From Phycisphaerae bacterium (GTDB taxonomy: Bacteria; Planctomycetota; Phycisphaerae; UBA1845), in assembly GCA_013360585.1 (NCBI GenBank), contig JABWBH010000034.1, positions 1-46,979 of the forward strand: DNA of 46,979 nt, read 5' to 3'. The notes below the pieces were generated by a model. That model was not told the origin of the DNA, made no database searches, and worked only from the letters and a program-made list of their open reading frames with translations. A program made the translations under genes and the position numbers. Below are positions 17,759 to 26,690 of the stretch, piece after piece (positions within the stretch are counted from its first letter, which is position 1; every line of letters begins with the position of its first letter).

Positions 17759-19076
17759 ACCCGGTGTCCATCTGGCCCTCGATGAAGCGTTCGTGCTCAA
17801 GGATGCGGAGGTGGAAGGGGATCGTCGTTTTGATCGGCTCGATGACGAACTCGCGGAGGGCGCGCTGCATGCAGCGGATCGCGTCCAGGCGCGTCGGCTG
17901 ATGCACGATGACCTTGGCGACCAGCGAGTCGTAAAACGGCGAGATGCGGTAGCCCTGGTAGGCGTGGGTGTCGACGCGGACGCCGTGTCCGCCGGGGGGG
18001 CGGAATTTTTCGATCAACCCGGCGCAGGGGCGGAAGTTGTACGACGGATCCTCGGCGTTGACGCGGCACTCGATCACGTGTCCGTGCGGGACGAGCGTCC
18101 GCTGGGTCAGGGCGAGCGGTTCGCCCGCGGCGACGCGAATCTGCTCCTTGATGAGATCGGCGTCGGTGAGCAGTTCGGTGACGGGGTGCTCGACCTGGAT
18201 GCGCGTGTTGACCTCGATGAAGTAGAACTGCTTCTTCGCATCGACGAGGAACTCGACGGTGCAGGCGGTCGAGTACTTCGCCGTCTTCGCGAGGCGGACG
18301 GCGGCCTCGCACAAATGCCGCCGGGTGCGCGCGTCGATCGCCGGCGAGGGAGACTCCTCGATCAGCTTCTGATGCCGGCGCTGCGACGAGCAGTCGCGCT
18401 CGAAAAGGTGAATGACGTGCCCCTGGGTGTCGGCGAGGATCTGCACCTCGACATGCCGCGGCTGCTCGATGAACTTCTCAAGGTAGATCGCGTCGTTGTT
18501 GAAGGCGGCCTTCGCCTCCTGACGGGCCTGCTTGACCAGCGGGTGCAGTTCCGTGCGGTCGCGGACGATGCGCATCCCGCGTCCTCCGCCGCCGGCGGAC
18601 GCCTTGATCATGATCGGAAAGCCGATCTTCTCCGCCATCGCGGTGAGGTCTTCATCGGATTCGATGACGCCTTCGGAGCCTGGGACGACGGGAACCTTCG
18701 CCTTCTTGGCGATCTCACGGGCGGTGGCCTTGTCGCCGAGCATGCGCATCGCGTCGGCGCTGGGGCCGATGAAGGCGATGTTGCACTCGCGGCACATGTC
18801 GGCGAACTGGGCGTTTTCGGCGAGGAAGCCGTAACCGGGGTGGATCGCGTCGGCGCCGCTGACCTCGGCGGCGGCGATCAGGCGATCGGGGCGAAGGTAG
18901 CTTTCCCGCGGGGTGTTGCCGCCGATGCAGATCGCCTGATCCGCGAGATTCAGGTAGACGGCGTCGCGGTCGGCTTCGGAAAACACGGCGACCGTCTCGA
19001 TGCTCATCTCCCGGCACGCGCGAAGGACTCGCAGGGCGATCTCTCCGCGGTTGGCGATGAGGATGCGTTTGAACAT
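17736..19076 (-). CDS. accC: Acetyl-CoA carboxylase biotin carboxylase subunit
   Basis: Carboxylates biotin on AccB with ATP and bicarbonate, the first half-reaction of malonyl-CoA formation. Full-length (446 aa; usual 445-450). The N-terminal domain [20 protein letters not shown], the ATP-grasp glycine loop [12 protein letters not shown] (~162-173), [14 protein letters not shown], and the catalytic stretch [17 protein letters not shown] (~285-300) are all intact. ATG 19076 lies 14 bases after accB's stop, so the two form an operon. The carboxyltransferase subunits are not in the window. The last 23 bases overlap the end of the convergent membrane-protein gene at 17758. Confidence 0.97.
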   Translation of the reverse strand: MFKRILIANRGEIALRVLRACREMSIETVAVFSEADRDAVYLNLADQAICIGGNTPRESYLRPDRLIAAAEVSGADAIHPGYGFLAENAQFADMCRECNIAFIGPSADAMRMLGDKATAREIAKKAKVPVVPGSEGVIESDEDLTAMAEKIGFPIMIKASAGGGGRGMRIVRDRTELHPLVKQARQEAKAAFNNDAIYLEKFIEQPRHVEVQILADTQGHVIHLFERDCSSQRRHQKLIEESPSPAIDARTRRHLCEAAVRLAKTAKYSTACTVEFLVDAKKQFYFIEVNTRIQVEHPVTELLTDADLIKEQIRVAAGEPLALTQRTLVPHGHVIECRVNAEDPSYNFRPCAGLIEKFRPPGGHGVRVDTHAYQGYRISPFYDSLVAKVIVHQPTRLDAIRCMQRALREFVIEPIKTTIPFHLRILEHERFIEGQMDTGFIERMML

Positions 19077-19090
19077 GACGATGCCGGGGG

Positions 19091-19555
19091 TTAAGGACGG
19101 CGCACGCCGAAGAGCGGTTGTCCGTATTCGACGGCCTGCTCGTTGGCGACGTAGATCTTCTCGATGACGCCGTGCGTCTCGGCCTTGATTTCGTTGAACA
19201 CCTTCATCGCCTCGATGATGCAGACGACGGTGTCCGGGTGAATTTCCTGCCCGACCTTGACGAACGCGGCCGCCCCGGGCGAAGACGAGGCGTAGAACTT
19301 CCCCACCATCGGCGAGGTGATGCGGATCAGGGCGTCGTCATGCGCGGCCGCGGCGACGGGCGGAGCGGGGGACGCAGCAGGCGCCGTCATCGGAACCGCA
19401 TGCATCATCGCCGGCTGAACCGCGACCGGGGCGCCGGACGCCGGCCCGGGGCGCCGCAGGACGAGCTCCTCCTCGCCGTGCCTGATCGTGACCTCCATCA
19501 GATCGTTGGCCACCATCATTTCGACGAGTTGTCGTATCCGTTCTATCTCGTCCAA
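19091..19555 (-). CDS. accB: Acetyl-CoA carboxylase biotin carboxyl carrier protein
   Basis: Carries biotin between AccC and the carboxyltransferase. I chose TTG 19555: it gives [20 protein letters not shown], the typical AccB N-terminus, with GGGAGG eight to nine bases upstream. GTG 19597 is in frame but would add 14 untypical residues and place the ribosome site inside the gene. A flexible Ala/Pro linker (~50-75) joins the helix-rich start to the biotinyl domain: [15 protein letters not shown], then EAMKVFNEI with the biotin lysine at about 118. Length 154 aa. Followed by accC. Confidence 0.95.
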   Translation of the reverse strand: MDEIERIRQLVEMMVANDLMEVTIRHGEEELVLRRPGPASGAPVAVQPAMMHAVPMTAPAASPAPPVAAAAHDDALIRITSPMVGKFYASSSPGAAAFVKVGQEIHPDTVVCIIEAMKVFNEIKAETHGVIEKIYVANEQAVEYGQPLFGVRRP

Positions 19556-19626
19556 GATAAAGCGCCTCCCTCGGACCGGGTCTGACGGGGGATGCACCTG
19601 ACGCCTTGCGAGGGCGAACCCGCCCG

Positions 19627-20730
19627 TTACCGCAGGAGTGCATCTTCAATCCGCTTGCCCAGACTCGTCAGTATCCTCGCTCCGCGCGGCATGACCAGCA
19701 CGTCGTCCTCAATCCGGACGCCGCCGACCCCCGGCAGATACACGCCGGGTTCGATCGTCACGACCATCCCCGCCTGCATCGGCGCGTCGGAACGCCAACT
19801 CACCGACGGAGGTTCGTGAACGTCCAGCCCCAGACCGTGCCCCAGTCCGTGCGTGAACCTCGGACCGAATCCCTCGCGCCGAATGTGCTTCCGCGCGACC
19901 GCGTCCACGTCGCACATCCGCGCCTCTGGTCGGACCGCCTCGATCGCCCGGATCTGAGCGCCCAGCACGGCCTCGTAAACCTTCCGCATGCGGGCGGAAA
20001 CGCTACCGATGAAGATCATGCGGGTCAAGTCGCTGCAATATCCTTCCCAGCGAGCGCCCCAGTCGACGAGGATCGCGCTGCCCTCGCGCACTTTCCGGAC
20101 GCCGGGGCGGGCGTGCGGGAGCGCCGCGTTCGGCCCCTCAGCGATGATGGTCGAGAACGCGGGCTTGCGCGATCCGCGACGCTTCATCTCGTACTCGAGG
20201 CGGGCGGCAAGCTCAAGCTCCGTCTGCCCCGTGCGGACGGACTTGCGCAGCGCGGTGAACGCCTCCTCGGCGATCGAGACGGCGCGCTTCATGCAGCGCA
20301 GATCCTCCGCGTCCTTCAGCAAGCGCATCGGGCCGACGATCGGCGGCGCACCAACCAGCGCGGTCGGCCGGCAGAGTTTCTTCAGCTCGGCCAGCGCGCC
20401 GACGTTCAAACCGTCCGGCTGATACCAGACTTTGCGAAGGCGCAGCGCGGCGCACGCCCGGGCGATTTCCTGATTCAGCGTCCCCTTCCGCATCCAGACC
20501 CGGGCCCAGCGCACCTCGCGCCGGGCTTCGGATTCAAAGCGACGGTCCGTGAGAATGTGCGTCTTACCGGGAAGAATCAACGCAGCGGAGTCCTCGCCTG
20601 TGTATCCGGTAAGATAAAAAAGGTCGGCGTCACGGGTCACCAGCAGGGCGGAAACGCCCTCCTGGCGCATCCGCGCCCGACAGCGGTCAAGTCGGTCCGC
20701 GACGTGCGCGGACATCCGGGTTCGGCTCAT
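19627..20730 (-). CDS. Xaa-Pro aminopeptidase / M24B family metallopeptidase
   Basis: Cleaves N-terminal residues next to proline; cytoplasmic, two metal ions. ATG 20730 is preceded by AAGGAG at six bases; the longer frame to 20802 is less likely. The N-terminal creatinase domain (~1-140) has the usual [15 protein letters not shown] motif. The pita-bread catalytic domain (~150-365) has all five metal ligands in place: [16 protein letters not shown] (two Asp), [14 protein letters not shown] (His), [10 protein letters not shown] (Glu) and [11 protein letters not shown] (Glu). Length 367 aa. It lies directly upstream of accB-accC on the same strand (71-base gap), a neighbourhood conserved in many bacteria, often with elongation factor P in between; efp is absent here. 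Confidence 0.94.
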   Translation of the reverse strand: MSRTRMSAHVADRLDRCRARMRQEGVSALLVTRDADLFYLTGYTGEDSAALILPGKTHILTDRRFESEARREVRWARVWMRKGTLNQEIARACAALRLRKVWYQPDGLNVGALAELKKLCRPTALVGAPPIVGPMRLLKDAEDLRCMKRAVSIAEEAFTALRKSVRTGQTELELAARLEYEMKRRGSRKPAFSTIIAEGPNAALPHARPGVRKVREGSAILVDWGARWEGYCSDLTRMIFIGSVSARMRKVYEAVLGAQIRAIEAVRPEARMCDVDAVARKHIRREGFGPRFTHGLGHGLGLDVHEPPSVSWRSDAPMQAGMVVTIEPGVYLPGVGGVRIEDDVLVMPRGARILTSLGKRIEDALLR

Positions 20731-20844
20731 GCAAGGCTCCTTGCAAGTGCGTCGTTCGAGGGAGCGGTCAAGCCCGCTCGGCGGAGAATCTTCGGGCGAC
20801 ATCGAGACCGTGTCAAAGCGGAGGGGCGACGCGCGAAAGCGGGA

Positions 20845-21876
20845 TCACAGCGCAATCAACGTCTCGTCCAGTTCCGCCGGCAGCGCCGCAAGCAAGGTGG
20901 TGAAGCGCGGGTCCGCATCAAGCCCGAGGTCCGATGCGACGTCGGCATTCAGCAGATCATAAGGCTGGTAGGGCGCGAACTCGAGCAGCGCGAGGATCAT
21001 GTCGGTCAGGAGGAGTGCCTGGCGCTCGACGGCGAGGGGATCGGCGGCGTCGGGGCGGACATGATGGTCGCGGATGAGCGCGGACAGGTTCCTCGGCAGC
21101 TTCCACGCCGTGGCGAGCAGCTCGCCCAACTCCTGATGCGCAAGTTCGCAGAGGTGCTCGAACTCGTCATCGGCGACGCGCACCTTCATCTTCGCCTCCT
21201 CGGCCGAGACGATGCGCAGGACGAGGACGTTGCCGATGTCGTGCAGCAGCCCGGCGAGGAAAGCGTCGTCCGGGTCGCGCCCGATGAGGGGTGCAAGCCC
21301 GTGCATGATCCACGCTCCGGCCTGCGCCCGACGCCAGAGCGTCTGCGCACGCCGAGGATTCCCCGCGCGGGACTCGAACATCGCCGCCTGAAGCGCCTGA
21401 TGCATCATCAGCGTGCGCAAGGCCCGCGTACCGAGGCGCGTGACGGCGGTGCGGATCGAGGTGATCTCGGACTCGCCGCGGTAAAAGGGCGAGTTGATCG
21501 TCCGCAGGATCGCGGCGGTCAGCACCGGATCGTCGGAGATCAGCCGGGCCACCTCCGCGAAGTCGCAATGCGGGTGACGCAGCTCCTTGAGTACTTGATC
21601 GGGGGAAGCCGGCATCGCCGGGAGCGTCAGATCATGCCCGTCGAAATGCGACGCGAGGATGTTTTCGAGGAACCGGACCTCGGGCGAGGGGTTCTCGCAC
21701 CGCGACGGAACGGGCGCCGTCAACGCGGGCGGTTCCGGGGACCACCACGCCGCCGCCGGGAACTCGGCTTCCAGGACGGCGACGCCGCCTTCCGCACTGC
21801 GCGCGGGTTCGGGCGACCCAGCATTGCTTGCGCCACCGACGCCCAGCGCCGTCAGAAACCAGTCCCAGAACGCCAC
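20845..21876 (-). CDS. HDOD-domain signalling protein
   Basis: 343 aa. The HDOD domain spans ~70-265: LPAMPASPDQVLKELRHP, the segment ARLISDDPVLTAAILRTIN, TAVTRLGTRALRTLMM and DAFLAGLLHDIGNVLVL, where an HD pair is retained although HDOD domains generally lack full phosphohydrolase residues. The first ~65 residues are a variable Ala/Pro/Glu region beginning MAFWDWFLTALG, which may be a membrane-proximal amphipathic helix. HDOD proteins act in signalling (motility, stress, cyclic-di-nucleotide networks). It lies 79 bases after the MotA/ExbB-like gene on the same strand. Target unknown. Confidence 0.9.
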   Translation of the reverse strand: MAFWDWFLTALGVGGASNAGSPEPARSAEGGVAVLEAEFPAAAWWSPEPPALTAPVPSRCENPSPEVRFLENILASHFDGHDLTLPAMPASPDQVLKELRHPHCDFAEVARLISDDPVLTAAILRTINSPFYRGESEITSIRTAVTRLGTRALRTLMMHQALQAAMFESRAGNPRRAQTLWRRAQAGAWIMHGLAPLIGRDPDDAFLAGLLHDIGNVLVLRIVSAEEAKMKVRVADDEFEHLCELAHQELGELLATAWKLPRNLSALIRDHHVRPDAADPLAVERQALLLTDMILALLEFAPYQPYDLLNADVASDLGLDADPRFTTLLAALPAELDETLIAL

Positions 21877-21955
21877 GACGTTTCTCCAGATGCGCGGGAT
21901 AGGCCTCGGGTCGAGGCATGTCGCCGACTGCCGAAACGACGACCGGCGATTCCGG

Positions 21956-22570
21956 TCAGGCAGCGCCCAGCGCCTGCCAGACCAGAACGAAGATGCCCGT
22001 AATGCTCATCACGCCGACGAGGCATGCCGACGACGCCTCGGCGAACTCCCGACCTCCGCGGCGCCCGTCGTCCGCAACGTTGCGCCCGACCCGGATCATC
22101 GCGCACCAGCAAAGACTCGCCTGCACGACGCCGTAAATCTGCGACAGCAGCACCAGCGCGACCGCCGGACCGAGCGCGGCGGGGTCCGCCAGGCCGCGCA
22201 GCACCATCACGGCGCCCGCCAGCGTGCCGAACAAACCGCACATCAGCGACGCCGTCGCGGCGAAGCGCAGGAACTCTCGTGCCGACGCCGCGTTCCGCGT
22301 CGAATGCTCCCCCGACGCAAGACAGGAGCAGGTATCAATGAACCCGCGCGCGCCGAACGCCAGCAGCAGCAGCGTGAACGTCCCGCCGGCGGTGATGATC
22401 AGACTCGTGAGGTCAAAAAGGACAGAGAGGATCTCAACCGACGGATGCCCGATCGCCAGACTCAGGAAAAGAAAACAAACCGCTGCGAGGGTAATCACCG
22501 TGGCGAGGGGGCGACGGGCGCGGACATCATCCCGCGCGGATCCGGAAAGGCTCGAACTCAACGGCGTCAT
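21956..22570 (-). CDS. MotA/TolQ/ExbB-like proton channel protein
   Basis: 204 aa from ATG 22570 (GAGGAG eight bases upstream). Four hydrophobic helices: ~27-45, 55-75 (FDLTSLIITAGGTFTLLLLA, which matches the second MotA helix with its GGT), 105-135 (SLMCGLFGTLAGAVMVLRGL, the conserved third helix) and 140-195. The small cytoplasmic loop is shorter than in flagellar MotA. No MotB, ExbD or TolR partner and no flagellar gene is in the window, so whether it energises a motor, a Ton/Tol system or something else is unclear. Same strand as the HDOD gene downstream. Confidence 0.75.
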   Translation of the reverse strand: MTPLSSSLSGSARDDVRARRPLATVITLAAVCFLFLSLAIGHPSVEILSVLFDLTSLIITAGGTFTLLLLAFGARGFIDTCSCLASGEHSTRNAASAREFLRFAATASLMCGLFGTLAGAVMVLRGLADPAALGPAVALVLLSQIYGVVQASLCWCAMIRVGRNVADDGRRGGREFAEASSACLVGVMSITGIFVLVWQALGAA

Positions 22571-22815
22571 GCAGGCGGCTCCTCGGGATGACTTCAACCC
22601 GCCGCATCGGGCGGATGCCTCAAGGGTTCATCGACCGGCTGAAGACCGGGGTTGATGCCGCACAAACGGGAGTCAGACGGGGGCGGCGCTTCTGGACCGA
22701 GGCCTCGGGTGGACAAGTCGTCACCGCGGCAGGAATTGCGCGTCACCGGAGGTTTTCAGGAGAACCCGGTTACGCAGATCGGGCGCGGATCGCGGGGCGG
22801 AGGGAACGTATCAGG

Positions 22816-23424
22816 TCAATCTCCGTCGGCGGGTTCGCCTGTTCCCGTGAGGATCCCGGCCGCTTTCGCATCGTGCTCGCTGACACAGGTGATGCGCGGC
22901 GGCGACGCTCCCTCGGGGTTCGCGGTTCCGCCGCCGAGAATCGCGGCGATCCGCCGGTCGCCCTCGTCGCGCGCAACGTCGGTCAACTTCCGCGTCGAGC
23001 GAACGATGACGCGAACCTCGTGATACGGCACGCCGCGCAATTTCCGCGGAATCTCGGGATCGGAAAGCTCCTCGGCGCGGAGGTACCCGATCGCGGTCCA
23101 GCGCGGCTCCACGCGGCGCAGCATCTGCATCTGATGGAGCACGACGGGGCTGAGCACCGCGCCCGGCGTGGGGGCGATATGCACCGTGACGGAGCGGTCC
23201 TTGTACATCGTGAGGGCGTCGACCCACCAAAAATCATCGAACCAGCTTGCGAGATCTCCGTCCGGGCCGGTCACTTCGAGGATCAGTTCGACGGGACCGG
23301 CGTTCGGTCCGACTTCGATCCGTCCCGTCCCTCCCCAGGGGATCGTTCGCTTGAGGACTTCGACGGGGACAGTGCGCGTCCGCACGGTGCGCTTCCGTGT
23401 GCTGGTTTCCGTAGTCATGTTCAT
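22816..23424 (-). CDS. Hypothetical protein, unknown family
   Basis: 202 aa, not recognised. ATG 23424 has GGAG seven bases upstream; ATG 23418 is an alternative. The N-terminus is Thr/Arg-rich (TETSTRKRTVRTRTV) with no signal peptide or membrane segment. The middle looks like mixed alpha/beta with IEVGPNAGPVELILEV and an aromatic run DDFWWVDALTMYKDR; the C-terminal 40 residues are low in structure. Codon use fits the neighbours. It is divergent from the sulfatase-fold gene (233-base gap) and 245 bases from the MotA-like gene. No function is proposed. Confidence 0.7.
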   Translation of the reverse strand: MNMTTETSTRKRTVRTRTVPVEVLKRTIPWGGTGRIEVGPNAGPVELILEVTGPDGDLASWFDDFWWVDALTMYKDRSVTVHIAPTPGAVLSPVVLHQMQMLRRVEPRWTAIGYLRAEELSDPEIPRKLRGVPYHEVRVIVRSTRKLTDVARDEGDRRIAAILGGGTANPEGASPPRITCVSEHDAKAAGILTGTGEPADGD

Positions 23425-23657
23425 TCGACAACTCCGTGAGGCGCGAAGGGCGATCGCGCATCCTGTGCCTTATCGGAAGCAAGGCGAATTTGGCTTGACC
23501 GCGGTTGCGGCAAGTCCCCTGAGGAACGAATATCCCGCCGGTCGGAGCGTTGTGCAGGGGCAGGGCGAAATGCCCGATGGGCACAATGCTGAGGTTTGCA
23601 GGCGTCGATCTCAGGTGGGCAAAAAGACCTTAAGGACTGACGGCGAGGTGTTTTAAG

Positions 23658-25361
23658 ATGCTTATTTTTAAAAGGTTGTGCGTAATCGGCGCGATTGCAG
23701 CTTTCTTAGGCGTCCTTGCTGCAGGGCTTCAATCGGCGGCGGCGGAGCCTCAGATTCGGGGCGCCGCCCGGGAGCCGCATCCTGCCCGCCTCGGCGGGCT
23801 GGGGTACCTGTCGGTTGCGGCGCCGGTCCTCAGCGCAAGCGCCGGTGACCTTCCGGCGGATCTGACGACTCCCGGGAAACCACGTCCGGAAGGCAAGCCT
23901 TTCTGGGAGGGGAAAAAGCGCAACCTCATTATCATGACGCTCGACACGACCCGCGCCGACCACATCAGCGCTTACGGCGTACACCCGGACCTGACGCCGC
24001 ACATCGACAAGCTGGCCGCCACGGGAACACTGTTCCTGAACGGCATGAGTCAGACGAACCAGACCAACCCCAGCCACATGACGGTCATGACCGGTCTGAT
24101 GGGCATCGAACACGGGATTCTGGACAACGAGCAGCAGATCGAACGCGACGTGGACATGCTTCCGGCGGCGTTCAAGCGCGCCGGGTATCGCACGGCCGGG
24201 TTCCCGTCGTCGTCGCACGTATCCGCGTGGCTGGGGTGGAAGGGGTTTGACCACATTTACGACGTCGCCCCGGATCCGAAGACATATCTTTCGGCCGAGG
24301 AAGTCACGGATCGCGCGCTGGAGTGGCTGGGCAAGAACGAGACCGAGCCTTTCTTCATCTGGGTGCATTACTGGGATCCGCATGCGCCGTATGCGCCGCC
24401 GAAGAACCTTCTATCCAAGTATTACCAGGGCAATCCGAAGGCGCCGGGCAAGGAGGAGATCCGCAAGCACCCGAGCATCCAGAAAAGCAAGTGGCTTACC
24501 GGCGTGACGGACCTCGAGTATCCGATGGCGCTGTACAAGGCCGAGGTCAATTACACGGACCTTCACATCGGGCGGCTGCTCAAATACCTCGACGAGAAGG
24601 GGCTGGCGGAGACGACGGGCATCGTGCTGGTCGGCGACCACGGCGAGAACCTCGGCGAGCACGAGATGTATTTCAATCATTATTTCACGTTCGAGCCGTC
24701 GCTGCGCGTGCCCTTCATCATGCGCATGCCGGGACTGAAACCGGGCGTGAAGGTCTCGGAGCGCGTCACGCAGCTCGACATCGCACCGACGATCGCCGAG
24801 CTTTACGGGATCGAGTTCAAGAACCCGCTGCGCGGCGTCAGCCTGGCGTCGGCGATGAAGGGCGAGAAGGACGCGGCGCTGTCCTCTCGCCAGGTGTTCG
24901 TCCACGAGCACGGCAACAACCGCCAGATCGTCATCCGCGACGGAGACATCAAGGTCATTTACAGCATTACGCCGTTCAAGACACACCCGCCGCTGCACGT
25001 CGAGGCCGGCGAGATCTGGGTCTACGACTTATCGCGCGACCCGACGGAGTCGAAGAATCTCGCCGAGATCCGAAGCGACCTCGTTGAGAAATACCGGCCT
25101 TATGTGCAGAAGTGGTTCGATCTGAAGGGCACGGGCAGCATGAGCGAGGACGAAGACGCCCGCCCGAATCTCACGCCCGCGCAGAAAAAGGCGCTGGAAG
25201 GGCTGGGTTACATGGACGACCCGGACGAGGAGGAGGACGAGGCTCCCGTGAAGGGCAAGGGCAAAGCTCCCGCGAAGAAGGGTGCGGAGGATCCGGACGA
25301 CCCGGATGAGGGCGAGCCGAAGCCTTCGGACGCCAAGAAGAAGCCGAAGAAGGATGAGTAG
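23658..25361 (+). CDS. Secreted sulfatase-fold (alkaline phosphatase superfamily) protein with Thr nucleophile
   Basis: 567 aa with a signal peptide (MLIFKRLCVIGAIAAFLGVL, cleavage after AAA ~29). The sulfatase-fold core spans ~85-450: IIMTLDTTRADHISAYG with the metal-binding Asp, TNPSHMTVMTG at residues 136-146, and VLVGDHGENLGEHEMYFNH with further Asp/His ligands. The nucleophile position holds Thr136 and the motif is T-N-P-S-H, not the C/S-x-P-x-R needed for formylglycine. It is therefore more likely a phosphodiesterase- or phosphotransferase-like member than a true sulfatase. Near the C-terminus 'LTPAQKKALEGLGYMD' is typical of the group. The last ~60 residues are an Asp/Glu/Lys/Pro-rich tail. 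Start ATG 23658 has a weak AGGT ribosome site. Substrate unknown. Confidence 0.9.
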   Translation: MLIFKRLCVIGAIAAFLGVLAAGLQSAAAEPQIRGAAREPHPARLGGLGYLSVAAPVLSASAGDLPADLTTPGKPRPEGKPFWEGKKRNLIIMTLDTTRADHISAYGVHPDLTPHIDKLAATGTLFLNGMSQTNQTNPSHMTVMTGLMGIEHGILDNEQQIERDVDMLPAAFKRAGYRTAGFPSSSHVSAWLGWKGFDHIYDVAPDPKTYLSAEEVTDRALEWLGKNETEPFFIWVHYWDPHAPYAPPKNLLSKYYQGNPKAPGKEEIRKHPSIQKSKWLTGVTDLEYPMALYKAEVNYTDLHIGRLLKYLDEKGLAETTGIVLVGDHGENLGEHEMYFNHYFTFEPSLRVPFIMRMPGLKPGVKVSERVTQLDIAPTIAELYGIEFKNPLRGVSLASAMKGEKDAALSSRQVFVHEHGNNRQIVIRDGDIKVIYSITPFKTHPPLHVEAGEIWVYDLSRDPTESKNLAEIRSDLVEKYRPYVQKWFDLKGTGSMSEDEDARPNLTPAQKKALEGLGYMDDPDEEEDEAPVKGKGKAPAKKGAEDPDDPDEGEPKPSDAKKKPKKDE

Positions 25362-25505
25362 GCGGTGCTTTCACGAGTCCGGGCGCGTTCGCACGCCTAC
25401 CTCCTCTCCTCGCGTGCTTGATGTGCGACGCGCCGCGCGCGACGATGTTCATCGCGCCGGGCGGCGCTGCGGGGCACAACCTCGAGCGTTGCTGCGCGAA
25501 CGTAC

Positions 25506-26456
25506 ATGCCGCACGAACATCGGATTCTTGTTCTCGATCACCTCGACGATGATGCGCTGCGGCGCCTAGCCGCTGCGGGCGAGGTCGTCCGCGCGGACCC
25601 GGCGTCGGATGACGAGTTGCATCGCCTGCTGTCGGATGCGAACGCGGTGATCCTCCGGACGCGCACGCGTCTGACCCGCTCTGCGCTGGCCGTCGCCGGG
25701 CGTCTGAAGGTGATCGGCCGCGCGGGCGCGGGCGTAGACAACATCGACGTGGCGGCGGCGGCTGAGCGCGGAATCCTCGTCGTGAACACGCCGGACGCCG
25801 CGACCGACGCCGTCGCGGACCTGACCGTCGGCCTCATGATTTCTCTGCTACGTCGGATTCACGAAGGCGACGCGGAGATTCGACGGGGACGTTACGCGGA
25901 GGGGCGTTCGCGGTCGCCGGGGCGTGAGCTGCACGAGCTGACGCTGGGGGTGGTGGGGATGGGCCGCGCGGGGACGGCCGTCGGACGGCGCTGCCGCCTC
26001 GGGTTCGGGATGCGTGTGCTTTTCACGGACCTCCGTGAGATCGGGTGGTTGCCCTTTACGGCGCAGGCGGTCGGGCTTGAGCAATTACTGGCGGAGTCGG
26101 ACGTGGTGTCGCTGCACGTGCCGCTGAATCCGACGACCCGGCGCCTGATGAACGAATGCACGCTGTCGCGGATGCGATCCTCCGCAATGCTCATCAACAC
26201 GTCGCGCGGGGAGGTTGTTGACCCCGAGGCCGCAGCCGCGGCCCTTGAGTCGGGGCGTCTCGCCGGATACGCGGCGGATGTGCTGGACGCCGAGCCGCCG
26301 GCGCCGGATCACCCGCTGCTGCGCGCCCCGAATGTCCTTCTGACGCCGCATATCGGCGCGCGGACGCGGTCCGCCCAGGCGCGCATGAGCGACGTGGTGG
26401 ATGACGTGGTGCGCGTCCTTGCCGGCGAGGCGCCGCGGTTCCCGGTCGAGGCGTAG
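25506..26456 (+). CDS. D-2-hydroxyacid dehydrogenase (phosphoglycerate dehydrogenase type)
   Basis: NAD-dependent oxidoreductase, 316 aa, probably 3-phosphoglycerate dehydrogenase-like. The substrate domain contains VIGRAGAGVDNIDVAAAAER and NTPDAATDAVADLTVGLM. The NAD-binding glycine motif is GVVGMGRAGTAVGRR (~142-156). Catalytic residues are visible: Arg in LINTSRGEVVDPEA, Glu in AADVLDAEPP and His in LTPHIGARTRSAQ. No C-terminal ACT domain, so it is the short form. The ribosome site ahead of ATG 25506 is poor, so the start is moderately sure. It lies 144 bases after the sulfatase-fold gene; serine synthesis is possible but no serC or serB is nearby. Confidence 0.92.
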   Translation: MPHEHRILVLDHLDDDALRRLAAAGEVVRADPASDDELHRLLSDANAVILRTRTRLTRSALAVAGRLKVIGRAGAGVDNIDVAAAAERGILVVNTPDAATDAVADLTVGLMISLLRRIHEGDAEIRRGRYAEGRSRSPGRELHELTLGVVGMGRAGTAVGRRCRLGFGMRVLFTDLREIGWLPFTAQAVGLEQLLAESDVVSLHVPLNPTTRRLMNECTLSRMRSSAMLINTSRGEVVDPEAAAAALESGRLAGYAADVLDAEPPAPDHPLLRAPNVLLTPHIGARTRSAQARMSDVVDDVVRVLAGEAPRFPVEA

Positions 26457-26566
26457 GCGATCGGGCGGTCGTCACAGCCAGCGTTCGCAAGGTTCATCAG
26501 AAGCCGCGTGCGGGAGGAGCCGCGGGCGGGCTTGTGCAGACCTGTCGGTTCGGCGGCGGCGGCGGG

Positions 26567-26572
26567 TATAAT
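26567..26572 (+). promoter_or_regulatory. Consensus -10 hexamer upstream of the VPS10-type gene
   Basis: TATAAT at 26567-26572, 119 bases before ATG 26691. No good -35 exists at 16-19 bases (only TGTCGG at 18), so this is a weak promoter call; it stands out because the surrounding DNA is very GC-rich. Confidence 0.3.
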
Positions 26573-26690
26573 CCGACCTGGTTGCGGAGGCTTCGCGTCG
26601 CACGTGGCTCGGCCTGCTGAACGCCGATCGCCGGCGCCGTCGTGCGGTCTGCGCCCGGTGTGCCAACCCGCCTCCAACGGGAGAATCCAC

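Noticed and set aside
19606-22002. A 798-codon open frame on the plus strand across the aminopeptidase and HDOD genes
   Set aside because: It spans two real minus-strand genes with intact motifs and has Arg/Gln-rich noise composition.
23658-25361. Straight 'sulfatase' annotation
   Set aside because: The formylglycine motif is absent (T-N-P-S-H), so only membership of the alkaline phosphatase superfamily is supported.
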